This document shows, one piece after another, positions 33,172 to 44,700 of a stretch of 62,334 nucleotides of DNA. Position 1 is the stretch's first letter. Each line of letters begins with the position of its first letter. Origin of the DNA: a virus. The DNA lies in IMG/VR virus record IMGVR_UViG_3300000101_000013, positions 1 to 62,334 of that record; one strand, 5' to 3'. The notes under the pieces were generated by a model, which was not told the DNA's origin, did not search any database, and saw only the letters and a list, made by a program, of their open reading frames with translations. Both the position numbers and the translations under genes were made by a program.

Positions 33172-35396
33172 TAGTATCCTCCGCCCTCGGCATATCCGCC
33201 CTCGGGTGTTTCATCTGAATATGTGCCGCCGGAACTACTTCCGCTTATTACGCCATCATATACAACAGTGTCCTGTGCGCCGAGTGCTGTTTCAAAATAT
33301 TGTGGTACAACTCTAGTTGAGTTATCACCGTTTGTTGTTTGGTAATTTACTGCTGGTGCAGCTTGTTGTAGAACTTTTTCTATTAAACTAATACCGTAAT
33401 TAATACTAGCAACAGTTTCTGCTTCTTGCCCTAGTGCATAAAATTGTCCTGGATCAGTTACATATGATAGTGCAACTTCTCTTGATTTAACATTTCCGCC
33501 GTGTTTTAGATCATATATAAAAGCATCAATAATATAACCCATATCTCTTTCACATTTTTTACTATCATATTTAAATGAAGTAGTAAAAGGTGATGTATTA
33601 TTAGCAACTTGATAGTCAGTCCACTCAACAATTTCACGTTGTATAAATCTTCTATTCATTTCTAATAATTTTGATGCACCAACTGCTTTAGTTCCTCTTT
33701 CAACTTGTTGTGCTGCATATCTAATACTCTTAAATGGTCTATCAATATTTTTTCCGTAAGTTGGAGCAGGTGAATTAGTGCCATGTTCTGCTACATAATA
33801 TACATCTACTGATTGTCCTAAGAACTCCCAGTTTGGTACACCACTTGAATCTACTGTAAGTATTTGTCCATCTTCGCCAATTGGTAATCTAACTGGTGTT
33901 GCACCACTATAGTAAACCATGTCACCTTTAGTAGTTAGTACTGATTGCTCAGTACCAATTGTCATAACATTCCAGTATGTACCTGTAGTATCTTGATCTG
34001 GTCTCGAATTATCAGCACCTGCGCCTACACCAGATGAACCGTCGTCACCTTCTGATAAGTGTCCTAGTATACATACGTATGAGTTATCACCGTAACGTAC
34101 AACATCACCTAATACATAACTTGCATCATCGATCCAAATTCCTTTCCAGTCAAAACCTGTACTTAGTTTTTCCCAGTAAGTAGTATTTGGTGGTGTTTGT
34201 GTTCTGTGTGCTAATATACAACGATACATGTAACCGCCTAAGCGTACAGTATCACCTTGTAAGTAATATCTATTTGTTGAATCTTCTTCCCAGTCTCCTT
34301 GGAACGTCATGCCACGTGCAAACAATTCCCATTCCGGAGTTCCTGTTGCTGTTGTAACCCAAGTTCCGCCTGAGGTATAAGCACCAAACGCAGTTGAATT
34401 AACTGCAATAGTTAATGCTCTATCTGTATAAAGTTTAAAAGTATTAGTACTAACAGCGCCAACATAATAGTTATTTGTATTAAGGTCTGTCATACCAACA
34501 ACACCAGTAATTGTAATCTGTTTACCGTTGCTTAATTCGTGTAAGTTACTTGTAATTGTAACCGATGCCGCATTGTCAGCGCCAGTGATTACTCCGCCAC
34601 TATCGCCTGGCTTAGGACCAAGAGTGTCTTCTTTGGCAATATAACTATTACCGCCAAATTGTACAACGTCACCTGGTTGATAACCAATTGCATCGTTCCA
34701 TTCGTTTTCGTATTGGAAGCCTTCGACAAACTTAGACCATTTTGCACTGTCTACTGCAAATGTTGCTTGTGATGTGTGGTAAGTGTTTACAATCCATAAA
34801 CTAGCACCAAATTTTACAACATCATTTAGTTTATAACGTATGCTAGGTGCCCAATCATTTTTCCAATCAAACCCTTGATTAAATACTGTCCATTTTGATA
34901 AATCAGCTTCTAGTCCTAATGTATCAGTTGCTGCACTAATGTGATATGTATTACAAACATATGTTGAACCACCGTACTTTACTAAGTCATTAGCTTTGTA
35001 ATCGTATGTTGTAGCCCAATCGCCTTTGTAGTCAAGTCCTGTAGCAAATACTTCCCATTTAGCAATGTCTGGTTCTAAACCTGTACTTGAATCAACTGCA
35101 GATGTGTGATCTGTTTTACAGATATAAACTGTTGCTCCGTAACGTACAATATTATCTCTAATATATGCAGTTTGAGGTGCCCAATCGCCTAACCATTTTT
35201 GGCCATCAGCCATAATGTTCCATTTGCTAGGAACAATGTCTAAATCAGTAAAGAAAGCTGCTGAGCCAACATGCCCTGTTACACAAATGTATATCTTGCC
35301 GCCATATTCTACAACGTCATCTTTGAAGTATGTAGTACCGGTTACCCATGTACTTTTCCATACAAATCTAATTCTACCTAACTTAAACTCTGCCAT
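33171..35396 (-). CDS. Modular structural protein with carbohydrate-binding-like repeats
   Basis: A 741-residue protein. The first 430 residues contain about seven or eight repeats of the form W-K-x-x-W-x-x-x-T-x-Y-x-x-x-D-V-V-x-Y-G-G-x-x-Y (for example YKANDLVKYGGSTYVCNTYH), resembling family 5/12 carbohydrate-binding modules. A segment near 280-350 (HELSNGKQITITGVVGMTDL) is an E1-FCCH-like module seen also in the gene at 49936. The C-terminal third has one Cys-Arg-Asp motif (YDSKKCERDMGYIIDA). It begins 36 bases after the end of the 1859-residue gene with a GATAAATAC box in the gap and GGAG before the start. Binding to host glycans is plausible. Confidence 0.7.
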   Translation of the reverse strand: MAEFKLGRIRFVWKSTWVTGTTYFKDDVVEYGGKIYICVTGHVGSAAFFTDLDIVPSKWNIMADGQKWLGDWAPQTAYIRDNIVRYGATVYICKTDHTSAVDSSTGLEPDIAKWEVFATGLDYKGDWATTYDYKANDLVKYGGSTYVCNTYHISAATDTLGLEADLSKWTVFNQGFDWKNDWAPSIRYKLNDVVKFGASLWIVNTYHTSQATFAVDSAKWSKFVEGFQYENEWNDAIGYQPGDVVQFGGNSYIAKEDTLGPKPGDSGGVITGADNAASVTITSNLHELSNGKQITITGVVGMTDLNTNNYYVGAVSTNTFKLYTDRALTIAVNSTAFGAYTSGGTWVTTATGTPEWELFARGMTFQGDWEEDSTNRYYLQGDTVRLGGYMYRCILAHRTQTPPNTTYWEKLSTGFDWKGIWIDDASYVLGDVVRYGDNSYVCILGHLSEGDDGSSGVGAGADNSRPDQDTTGTYWNVMTIGTEQSVLTTKGDMVYYSGATPVRLPIGEDGQILTVDSSGVPNWEFLGQSVDVYYVAEHGTNSPAPTYGKNIDRPFKSIRYAAQQVERGTKAVGASKLLEMNRRFIQREIVEWTDYQVANNTSPFTTSFKYDSKKCERDMGYIIDAFIYDLKHGGNVKSREVALSYVTDPGQFYALGQEAETVASINYGISLIEKVLQQAAPAVNYQTTNGDNSTRVVPQYFETALGAQDTVVYDGVISGSSSGGTYSDETPEGGYAEGGGY

Positions 35397-35413
35397 TTAT
35401 CTGCTCCACTATT

Positions 35414-35422
35414 GTATTTATC
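35414..35422 (-). promoter_or_regulatory. Candidate late promoter box
   Basis: Minus-strand GATAAATAC in the 36-base gap upstream of the 741-residue gene, about 18 bases before its start. Confidence 0.45.
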
Positions 35423-35432
35423 ATTGTTGCCA

Positions 35433-38400
35433 TTAACTCGATCCACCTTGGACTTCTGATACAAATTCTCTTGAAAACAGCATTTGACTTATAATTGTAC
35501 CTTGTACTGCTGTAAGATTTCCGTTTGCGTCTTTACCACTAAAGTCTACTACTCTCGGAATATTTAGATATCCATCAGTTGTTGTTGATATTTCGTTTGT
35601 ATCAGTTCCTACTTTTACTGTACCTGCAACAATTCCGTTTGTTTCTAAGTCAGAACCACCAACTGATAATCTATCAGCTAAGAATGTTGCTACAGCTTTT
35701 TGCGTAGGAATAATATTATTTGAATCAGCACTAAATGTTCCGTCAGTACTAAATTCGTTAATTACTGCTCCTGATCCACCAAGTCTAACACCACCTAATG
35801 ATAACTGGCTCAGTCCGTCTAAGTCAAAGAACTCAGCACTAATTGTTACAATACCAGTTGCCTGTTGTACACTGAACAATTCACCTGCTCTAAAGTTACC
35901 ATCTTGGTCTGTACTTACGTAGAATACTCTACCACCATTAAGTTCTTCAACTTCGTTTTCTGGCGCACTTGTAAAAAATGCTCCGCCAGCATATAATGTT
36001 GGATAGTTTGTTTCTTCAAAGTTACCTGTACCAATATCTAAAAAGTCGTGTCCTGTAATTCTACATTGACTATATCCGCTTCTAAGTGTTACTGCTGTAC
36101 CGTGTAGCATATTATTTTCGTTACGTAGTCTTGGTGTAATTGTAAATTTTACGCTTTTTGTTCCATTACCTGAACCGTCGTCACCTAAGTCAGTAATACC
36201 TACACCTGTGTAAAGTGCTAAGTCTGCTGGATCTTCAGTAAGTAGATTTGGTAGTGTTGAAAATCTAATTTGAACACCTGGTCCAGGTACAACATTTACA
36301 CCGTCAATTACCACTTCATTCTTTTCTGGTATAATATCAGCGTACCCGTCACCTGCTAATGTAATAGTTGAACTACTTGATCTATAACCTGCACCTCTAT
36401 CAATAAAGGATGGTTGAGATAATACTCCATTACCGTAACGCATGTCAACTTCTAATCCTGTAACAAATGTTGTATCAACAATAGTTAAGCTACATGGATT
36501 TGTATCTGAATAACCACTACCTGGATCCCATATTAGAATATTGTTGTATGCTCCTTGGAATATATTTGCTTTAAATTTAGCACGTTTTCCAGCATTCATA
36601 CTAGTTATACCATTGGATGATGTTTGGTCACCAAATGCAATAAATGTACCTACTGATCCTGGGTTTGCAAATAGTAGTGTTGAGTACAATCTAGCATTGC
36701 TATTCATATTACGTTCAGTCCAAATTATACCATCTTCTGTTGTAGCACAACGATCAGTTTCATCTGCTGCTGGTGTCGGTGCTCCTGTTCCAACAATTGA
36801 CTTGTCGCCAACTGCCATAAACACACCTTGCCCGTATATAAAATCTTTAATCTGTATATCTACACCATCAAGTTGTGGAATCTGTGTTCCTAATTTAAAT
36901 GTTTGACCTCTATCTAAACTATAAACAGTTTTACCACTAAATGTTACTCCAATAAATCTATTATCTCCGTATGCAAATCCTGCCCAATCATATTCGCCTG
37001 CTGGTAACGCATTTAAATATAATGTCCAGGCTGAGCCATTTGTAGTTACAGCTGATTGCTGATCACTTCCTGATAACACAACAAATTGTCCTTGTCCGTA
37101 TTCAACTTTTTGCCACTGTGCTGTTGTAGAATCATCACTAGCAGGTATAGTTCCTGAAGTCCAAGTAAGTCCGTCTGTACTAGTTGCAACAGCATTACTT
37201 CCTTCTGCAATAGCTAAGAATCGACCCCCTCCAAATGCAATATCAGTCCAGTTATCTGTTCCTGGTAAAGCTCTTTGAATCCAAGTTTCTCCATCATATG
37301 AAAATGCAACATTACTAGTATTATTTTCTAATGCTACATATGCATCTTGTCCTGCAACAATTTTCCTCCAGTCACCTACATTTGGTAAGTTACCTTCAGT
37401 CCAGGTTGCACCATCATCTGAATATGCTGTAAAGTTCGGATCTGCTATAGCAACAGCTCTTTTACCTCTTGTAGTACCTTTGCTACTAAATGTTACAATA
37501 GCGTTAGTACTATCATCCGATACTGATAATACTTCTACTTCAATATCGTTTGCAGGAGTTGCTCCGCCAACTGCTGTTCCTAAGATTGTAAGTTTATCTC
37601 CAACAGCATAACCTGCACCTGCACCAACTTTTGTTAGATTGTATGCTTGTCCTTTGCGCTCAACATTAAATCTAGCTGCAACAGCTTCGTCGTCAAATGT
37701 TTCACCTGTACCTATACCTACAGTTATGTTTGTATAAACAACAGTTTGATAACCCCAAGTTGCTCCAAGCCAGTTTCTTGCTGCTGGTAAGTTTCCTGAA
37801 TTCGCTGTAAATGTTGGAGCATTTGCAATAATACTTGCTTCAATTCTATAGTTAGTTGTTGAATCAAAATCTGGTACTAAGTCAGTTCCAGGTATAATAT
37901 GATCCCATCCTGCTGTGCCGTCTGATTCTTTTGTTACTGTCACGTCTCTAGTTACACTATCAAATACATTAAGCTGTGCATATTGTCCTGCACCTCTACC
38001 ACTAGTAATAATAACACGCATATCTTGAATGTCTGATGTAAACTGAGTCGGGTCGTTAGCATTTAATCTAATAGTACTTGTTGCATCTACAGTAATCTGT
38101 GCGCTACTTGCTATAACCTTAAATCCACTACCGCCTTCTGTTCCTGAACCTTTTGTATTAATAAGTCTTGGTTCAAATACTCCGCCGTCTCTAAAATCAA
38201 CATATTCAACAGTAGCATTATCGCCAGCACCAATAATAGTTGCTGTTGCATTTGTATACTGTTCGCCTGTGTTTTCGTACTGGAATAAAAATAATTCGTC
38301 AGCTGATCCGCCAGCAAAAGCACTTTCAACAATAGCTTCGTTTACTCTGTTGTTTACTGTTCCTGCATCCGGAGTTTCTAAAGGATCGTTACCGTCAGCA

Positions 38401-41012
38401 ACTGATCCAAAGCTACCGTATGAGTTGTTACCGTTAGTAGCACGTATAACACCACCTGATTCAGCTAGATATCCAACCGCACAATAGTATGTAAATACTG
38501 ACACTAGCTCAGCTCGTGCATTGTTTAAAATATGTGCGCCAATACCATCACTTAATACTTGCGTAAAGTCATTTGATGTCATTGACTTATTACCGCCATT
38601 GTGTAATGCGCCGTCTACTTTTTTACCATAACAACGTTCGCCGATATTTGTTATACCCTGAATGTAAGGTGATCTATTAGCAATCCAAACTCTTTCATCA
38701 GCCGGTCCCCAACCTGGATCAAGTGCAACACATGCACCACCTGTTGGTCTTTGATAAATGTCGTAAACTCCTGGAGGATTCAATCCACCAGTTAGTCCTT
38801 CAATGGTCATTTGGCGTAAGCCTGTTGTGTCTCTAACTCTAAACATATCAGTTGTACCAGACCCTGTTACAGCTCTTGCATATCTGTTAGCAGCATTAAT
38901 AGTACCGTATGTTCCTGGATATTCTATATCTCTTATCATTGCTCGTATAAAACTTTGTACGTCATTTCTAATACGTAATAAGTCACCAGTAAAATCTGGG
39001 AATACTGTTCTAATATATCCGAAACAATCTTGCACAATGTATTCTTTATTTTGATCTAAAATTGCAGCTGCATATGTTAATCCAGTATCTGTACTTTTTG
39101 TGTTAGTGCCACTCATTACAGGATCTGTTGCTCCGCTTGCTGATAGGAATTCAATTCTGTTAAAGTAATCTAATTTACGCTGTGTTATTAATACATATGC
39201 ATCGTTAGATCCTGATGGTAAGTTTCTTTTTTGTTCAATAGTATTTCCGCTTTGTGAAACTACTTCTTGGTTTACTACAATTTTCTGTGCTATACCTATG
39301 AAGTGTGAAATAATGTTATTATGGAATGCTGTGTCGTTTTGATAATCTGCTATGGGTCCTGTAGCTGCTATCGTAGTTGCACGTAATTCGTCGCCCATAA
39401 CAACACATCCTGCTGGAATACTTATAGGTCCAATTTCTTCAAATCTTCCTGTTGATACTGCAACTTTAGTTGGTACTAGTGGATTAAAATTATCTTCAAT
39501 CCATTCACATGCATGTCGTACTGTACGGAATGGGGTTTCTGGTTCTCTACCATATGTTTCCTGGTCTTTGCCATTTAATCCAACATATACAACTTGATTT
39601 TCAAAATCTCTGTTACGCCAAAATATTTCTTGTTCAGCTGTTACACTTAATATTTGATTTGTTTCGCCAATCCCTACTCTTGCATCTCCAAGTGTACTAT
39701 CGTCTTCGTAGTTGTCTTTTCTCCAAGCACCATATGTGAGTAAATCACCTTTGGTTGTAAGTGCCGCTGGCTGTCCTGCTTGTACTGTTAAATCCCAGTA
39801 ATTATAAATTCCTACAGCAAAGTCTCCTGGTGCATTTTCAAAATTAGATGCATGTTCAAAGTTAGCTGTATATGTACTACCTAAGTGATAAACAACATCG
39901 CCTCTTGAGTAGTATGTATTATTACCCCAAGTTCCGTTCCATTTTTGTCCTTTAGTAAGTAAGTTCCATACTTCTGGATCTAGGTCAGTACTTGCACTAT
40001 CTTTGCCATCTTGTAATCCTACATCTCTTACTGCTTCATATAAATAACCACCACGCTGTACAATGTCGCCTGCTTGATATTCGTTTCCTAATGCCCAATC
40101 ACCAGCAAAGTCGTTACTTTTAGCTAAGACTCTCCAGTTAATTGTAGAGTCGCCACCTAAATCTTGTGATACAACTTTACCTTGTGCATCAAGAACAGTA
40201 ACTAAACTTGGTTGACTGTCTTGGTTATTGTTTATGGCACTGTATAAAAATCCGCCGTATCTTACAATATCACCTATTGAATAAACTACTAACGATGACC
40301 ATTCATTTTTAAATGCAGTACCCGGAAATGTAATTGTAAAGTTTGTATTGTCAATTGAATTACCTTCTGATGTATGCGTAGTATTACATTCGTAAATTGC
40401 TCCACCAAATGATACTGTATCATTAACTCTATAAACTGTGCTAGTTAACCAAGCATTGCGCCATTCTTTTCCTGGATGAAAAATGTCCCAGCAATTAAAA
40501 TTAGGATTAGCATCAATGCTTTCTTCAAGTGTTGTGCCTGCATCGTGTGCAAGTTTACAACGATATACTATACCGTTATATTTTACTAATGCTCCTTCGC
40601 CGTATCCTGTACCAGCAACCCAATTACCTACAAAGTCTATACCGTCTCCAAAGTCTTCCCAATTAGTTAACTGTGTTGCAAAGTTAGTAGAGGTATGCGG
40701 TTTAATACATAAGTGTAATTTACCGTTAAATAAAACTATTTCTCCTGGAACGTATTCAACACCAATAGTATAATCGCCGCTAAACGTTTTACTACTAGTC
40801 ATTACAATCCAATATGGTGCAGGTGCAGGAGGATTAGATCCTGGAAGTATTCTTGCTAATTCATTTCCAAATTCTGTACTTGAAGAATGACTTACAATAC
40901 ATACATAACTTTTACCGCCGTTGTAAACAATGTCGTCTTTTAAGTATTCAGTACTTATAGCCCATTGGCCCTTCCATGTATACTTAAACCTGTCTAACTT
41001 AAATTCTGCCAT
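35433..41012 (-). CDS. Giant modular structural protein (1859 residues)
   Basis: It begins with roughly nine CBM-5/12-like repeats (YTWKGQWAISTEYLKDDIV, then YNGKVY/YGGFLY-type units, about residues 1-420). A fibre connection segment follows (QAGQPAALTTKGDLLTYG), then a beta-helix (VPTKVAVSTGRFEEIGPISI), a helical segment, another beta-helix (NDFTQVLSDGIGAHILNNAR), BNR-like blades (YGQGQFVVLSGSD, DGLTWTS) and the shared C-terminal domain (HDFLDIGTGNF, DQDGNFRAGELF, TQKAVATFL). It shares the C-terminal half with the 2340-residue protein, so the two are partial paralogues. It ends two bases before the 144-residue gene begins. A tail-fibre or baseplate role is inferred. Confidence 0.7.
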   Translation of the reverse strand: MAEFKLDRFKYTWKGQWAISTEYLKDDIVYNGGKSYVCIVSHSSSTEFGNELARILPGSNPPAPAPYWIVMTSSKTFSGDYTIGVEYVPGEIVLFNGKLHLCIKPHTSTNFATQLTNWEDFGDGIDFVGNWVAGTGYGEGALVKYNGIVYRCKLAHDAGTTLEESIDANPNFNCWDIFHPGKEWRNAWLTSTVYRVNDTVSFGGAIYECNTTHTSEGNSIDNTNFTITFPGTAFKNEWSSLVVYSIGDIVRYGGFLYSAINNNQDSQPSLVTVLDAQGKVVSQDLGGDSTINWRVLAKSNDFAGDWALGNEYQAGDIVQRGGYLYEAVRDVGLQDGKDSASTDLDPEVWNLLTKGQKWNGTWGNNTYYSRGDVVYHLGSTYTANFEHASNFENAPGDFAVGIYNYWDLTVQAGQPAALTTKGDLLTYGAWRKDNYEDDSTLGDARVGIGETNQILSVTAEQEIFWRNRDFENQVVYVGLNGKDQETYGREPETPFRTVRHACEWIEDNFNPLVPTKVAVSTGRFEEIGPISIPAGCVVMGDELRATTIAATGPIADYQNDTAFHNNIISHFIGIAQKIVVNQEVVSQSGNTIEQKRNLPSGSNDAYVLITQRKLDYFNRIEFLSASGATDPVMSGTNTKSTDTGLTYAAAILDQNKEYIVQDCFGYIRTVFPDFTGDLLRIRNDVQSFIRAMIRDIEYPGTYGTINAANRYARAVTGSGTTDMFRVRDTTGLRQMTIEGLTGGLNPPGVYDIYQRPTGGACVALDPGWGPADERVWIANRSPYIQGITNIGERCYGKKVDGALHNGGNKSMTSNDFTQVLSDGIGAHILNNARAELVSVFTYYCAVGYLAESGGVIRATNGNNSYGSFGSVADGNDPLETPDAGTVNNRVNEAIVESAFAGGSADELFLFQYENTGEQYTNATATIIGAGDNATVEYVDFRDGGVFEPRLINTKGSGTEGGSGFKVIASSAQITVDATSTIRLNANDPTQFTSDIQDMRVIITSGRGAGQYAQLNVFDSVTRDVTVTKESDGTAGWDHIIPGTDLVPDFDSTTNYRIEASIIANAPTFTANSGNLPAARNWLGATWGYQTVVYTNITVGIGTGETFDDEAVAARFNVERKGQAYNLTKVGAGAGYAVGDKLTILGTAVGGATPANDIEVEVLSVSDDSTNAIVTFSSKGTTRGKRAVAIADPNFTAYSDDGATWTEGNLPNVGDWRKIVAGQDAYVALENNTSNVAFSYDGETWIQRALPGTDNWTDIAFGGGRFLAIAEGSNAVATSTDGLTWTSGTIPASDDSTTAQWQKVEYGQGQFVVLSGSDQQSAVTTNGSAWTLYLNALPAGEYDWAGFAYGDNRFIGVTFSGKTVYSLDRGQTFKLGTQIPQLDGVDIQIKDFIYGQGVFMAVGDKSIVGTGAPTPAADETDRCATTEDGIIWTERNMNSNARLYSTLLFANPGSVGTFIAFGDQTSSNGITSMNAGKRAKFKANIFQGAYNNILIWDPGSGYSDTNPCSLTIVDTTFVTGLEVDMRYGNGVLSQPSFIDRGAGYRSSSSTITLAGDGYADIIPEKNEVVIDGVNVVPGPGVQIRFSTLPNLLTEDPADLALYTGVGITDLGDDGSGNGTKSVKFTITPRLRNENNMLHGTAVTLRSGYSQCRITGHDFLDIGTGNFEETNYPTLYAGGAFFTSAPENEVEELNGGRVFYVSTDQDGNFRAGELFSVQQATGIVTISAEFFDLDGLSQLSLGGVRLGGSGAVINEFSTDGTFSADSNNIIPTQKAVATFLADRLSVGGSDLETNGIVAGTVKVGTDTNEISTTTDGYLNIPRVVDFSGKDANGNLTAVQGTIISQMLFSREFVSEVQGGSS

Positions 41013-41013
41013 C

Positions 41014-41448
41014 TTAGTATCCTATCTGTTCGCTACTTGAGTTTACAAGCACTAGTGAATCGTCACCTGATCCGTATCCCGGTGAACTTACTTTATCCGG
41101 GTAAGTATATGCTTCTGAAATTCTTTGTATAAAAAACCCTGTTTCTTCTTCAATGTAATATAACAAACTTCTGTTTTCCCATTTAAATTGTTGGTAACGT
41201 AAGTTTGGATATAACTGCTCATGATCAATATCAATGCCGTCTAAGAAATCAATACCTTCTTCAAAGTCTGGATAGTTTTCTGATGCAATACCTAAGTCGT
41301 TAACAATAACAACATTTTCCTGACCTAAACGCAACTGATCAAGTTGTTGTAAAAATAATTCGCCGTCTTCGTTTCTACGTAGACCATAAAAATATCTTTT
41401 AATAAATCCTGCTGCTACATCACTTGGTGTTGTTCCTATATAATACAT
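41014..41448 (-). CDS. Small conserved phage structural protein (unknown)
   Basis: A 144-residue acidic, aromatic protein, with MYYIGTTPSDVAAGFIKRYFY at the start and EEGIDFLDGIDIDHEQLYPN in the middle. I recall proteins of similar kind adjacent to the giant fibre gene in marine T4-like phages, but cannot assign a role. It shares one base with the 109-residue gene and lies two bases from the giant gene, so it is expressed with both. It may attach the fibre to the baseplate. Confidence 0.6.
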   Translation of the reverse strand: MYYIGTTPSDVAAGFIKRYFYGLRRNEDGELFLQQLDQLRLGQENVVIVNDLGIASENYPDFEEGIDFLDGIDIDHEQLYPNLRYQQFKWENRSLLYYIEEETGFFIQRISEAYTYPDKVSSPGYGSGDDSLVLVNSSSEQIGY

Positions 41449-41777
41449 TATGTAATCTCCACGTAACTAATAATAACGTCTACTGAATCGTCAAGTGTTG
41501 CTGATACATACATTGCATTACTAGTTGCTAATATTAATTTTTCGCCGGATGATACTGCACGTAAACTTGTGCCTGAAGGAAGAATAGAATCTTTTAAATA
41601 AAATCCTCTTGCGCTATCCTGGCTTTGTAGTTCTACGTTAACATACACGAACTTATCAGTAAGATTAGTAAAACTTAATCCAATTACTGTTGCTCGTGTA
41701 GCACCATTAGTTTCAATAACTTTTACTGGTGTTGTTCCTACGTTTTTTACTACTTCATTTCTAAAAAAAGTTGCCAT
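41448..41777 (-). CDS. Small beta-rich structural protein
   Basis: A 109-residue protein, opening MATFFRNEVVKNVGTTPVKV, with alternating hydrophobic strands (VIGLSFTNLTDKFVYVNVEL) and an ILPSGTSLRAVSSGEKLIL turn. It resembles the small proteins at 25813 and 48479 in length and layout. It has one shared base with the 144-residue gene. The function is unknown; a virion surface or fibre-linker part is a guess. Confidence 0.6.
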   Translation of the reverse strand: MATFFRNEVVKNVGTTPVKVIETNGATRATVIGLSFTNLTDKFVYVNVELQSQDSARGFYLKDSILPSGTSLRAVSSGEKLILATSNAMYVSATLDDSVDVIISYVEIT

Positions 41778-41787
41778 CTATATTTCC

Positions 41788-44700
41788 TTATCCCATAAAT
41801 AAAACATTTTCAATTGCAATGTTTGTTGCGTCGATTGAACTAACCGCTCCGCTCAAACCTGCTACACTAGTCCAAATACTACCATCAAAAACTTCAACTC
41901 TAAGATCAGCTGTGTTAAAACGTATCATGCCTATTTCAGGCGTTGCTGGTCTATTTAATGATGTTCCTACTGGTATAACTAATCCGTATGATCCGTCGAA
42001 TTTATAATACGCATTAACTCCAGTTTTTTGGAACTCCATTATGCCTTGAGGTACTGTATGTGTTATAGTGTTGTCTTTGATAGCAAAATTATCAATTACA
42101 ACTGAGCCTGTTCCGTTGGGTGATAAAACTAAGTCTAAATCTCCCGACGTTGTATTTATCACATTACCATCTATGCGAATATTATCTATTTCAATTTGAT
42201 TTGCATTAAATCCGTTAGCATCTACACTAAAAACTACATCATTTTTAACATAAAATCTAATTATATCGTCGTTTGCGCCTTCTGTTAATTCAGCTGTGAT
42301 TCTAGTATCTCCGTTGATATCCTCAACACCTTTTAGGTTAAACCAATTAGTTCCATTAAATCCTTCAAATCTTGCTAATTCACTATTGTAACGTAGTTCT
42401 CCTGCTACGCCAGCTGTACGTTGTGCTGTTGTTCCTGTTGGAAGTCTAATTGCTCCTGATGAATTAAAATTAATTAATTCTGAACCAGCGTCAAATACCA
42501 TATCGCCTGTAGTTGAAATATTATTTGTTTCAAATGTAAATCCTTCAGCTACAACACTACCTGTTCCGTTTGCACGTAATTCTAAATCTGCATTAGATGA
42601 TGTAGTTGTAATAACATTTGTATTAATGTTAACATCATCAACTTGTAATTCTGATACCCAAAGTTTTGACCAACTATTTGTATTTGTTCCTAAACTAAAT
42701 GTGTTTGTACTACTTGGTACTAAATTACTATTAATACCTGCTACAATTTCTATACTATCTGTACCTTCATCACCAATAGTAATATTTCCGCCAATAGTTA
42801 CGTCACCGCTAACATCTAAGTTACCAGTAATATCTACGTTGTCTAATAGATTAATTACTCCGCTACTACTATTAAGATTAATATCACCTACGGTACTTGA
42901 TAATGTATTTCCAGTTAGTCTTAAATTTCCAACATCAATGCGTGATCCGTTTATAAAACTAGTATCTCCGCCTGTTGTAAATGTTGCACCTGTTGTTAAG
43001 TCAACAGTAAGTGCATTTGCTGTGAAACTAACAGTACCGGCATCTTGGTTTACATAAAATAATTCACCAACTCTAAAATCACCTTTATGGTCAACTGAGT
43101 TATATCTTACTTTTGCGTTGTTTAATTCGACAACTTCGTTTGCTTGTATTACTGTTCCTGGGTCGTTAGTAACTTCTTTTCCGTTACCAATGTATGCCAA
43201 ATTTTGTCCAATTGCATATACAATAATACCCGGGCCGTCTCCGTAAATACCAAAGTTACCATATACACATGCAGAACCAATCATTCTTATTTCTGCACCA
43301 AAGTCGGCTAAATCTACATTTTCTATTGTTGTTGCTGTTGCACCTGCACCATTTGAAATGCTTTGCGGAGTTGTGTCAAATCCAATAAAGTTTGTGTTCT
43401 TTCCATCTACGACAAGTATATCATTATCAACACTTTCAACTGTTACAGTTTGTACAGTACTTGCATCAGCTGATGTAAATGTAACTGTATCTGCGGCATT
43501 AAATGTGCCTGTTATTCCACTAAGTCTAATACGTGTTTTACCATCACCTTTTAGACCAGTTGCTCCATCAAGTGCGTGTATTCCTTTATTAGCAAAATAT
43601 GTAAACGAGTTTAGCCATTCTATTCTAACGCCGTTTGTTGCTGTTAATGCATCAACCCCTGGTGTGATAAATGTTACACTATGGAAAAGCATGCTTGCTT
43701 CTTTGCTTGCTGCATTTGCAACTGATCCGTCAGCTAAAATACCTCTACCAGCATCTCCTTGATTGAACCCTCTTGGATCTTCTGCTGTTGTTACACTACC
43801 TGCTGTAATAACTGTAATATTTTTTATGTAAGGTGATCTTGATGTAACTGTAATATTATTTGCAAATCTAAATGCATAACCTGGACTAAAAAATCCTGTT
43901 ATTGTTAAATCTTCAACAGTTGTTTCGCCGTTTAATAATATAGCATCATTACTGTTAGTTCCTGCTGTAGGTTGTATTGTAACTGATCTTATTCCAGCAC
44001 CTTTTAAAGCAACACCAACCGGAATAGTTAATGGAAATACTTCTGTATATACTCCTGGAGTTACCATTACAGTATCACCTGTTGTTGCTAAACTTAGTCC
44101 TTGTACAATGCTTGCTACTGGATCTTGCGGATGTGTACCTGTATGAGCATCGTCTCCGTTTTCACTTACATAAATTATATTACCTTGTCTAAGTGTAAGA
44201 TCAATATCACCTATACTTAAAGCTGTAGTGTTTACAGTGTCAGCATATAAATTATTTACATGCACGTCATTCCAAATTCTTCCAGCTTCACCTAATGTGT
44301 AGGTATTAGATTGGTCAGGAACAATATTACTTGCTATATCTGCGTTGATAACAAGATTATCAGTATCAGCGTCACCTAGTGTAATGTCACCATCAGCTGT
44401 GATATTGCCAGTAGCATGGATATTGCCAGTGACATTCATATCAGAATGTACATGTACTTCGCCGGTGCCGTTTGGTCTAAATTCTAAATTAGCACTAGAA
44501 TCGTTAGTGCTTATTACATTACCCTGAATGTCAATGCCATCAATTCTTGCTTTGTTTTGATAAACTATGTTATCAAGAGTACCTAAGTTTAAATACTGTT
44601 CTGAGGTACTGATTGTATTGCCAGTTACATTAATATTTGCTATGTCTAAATTATTATCAACATTAATATTAGTACTTCTCATTGTACCAGTAATGTCTAA

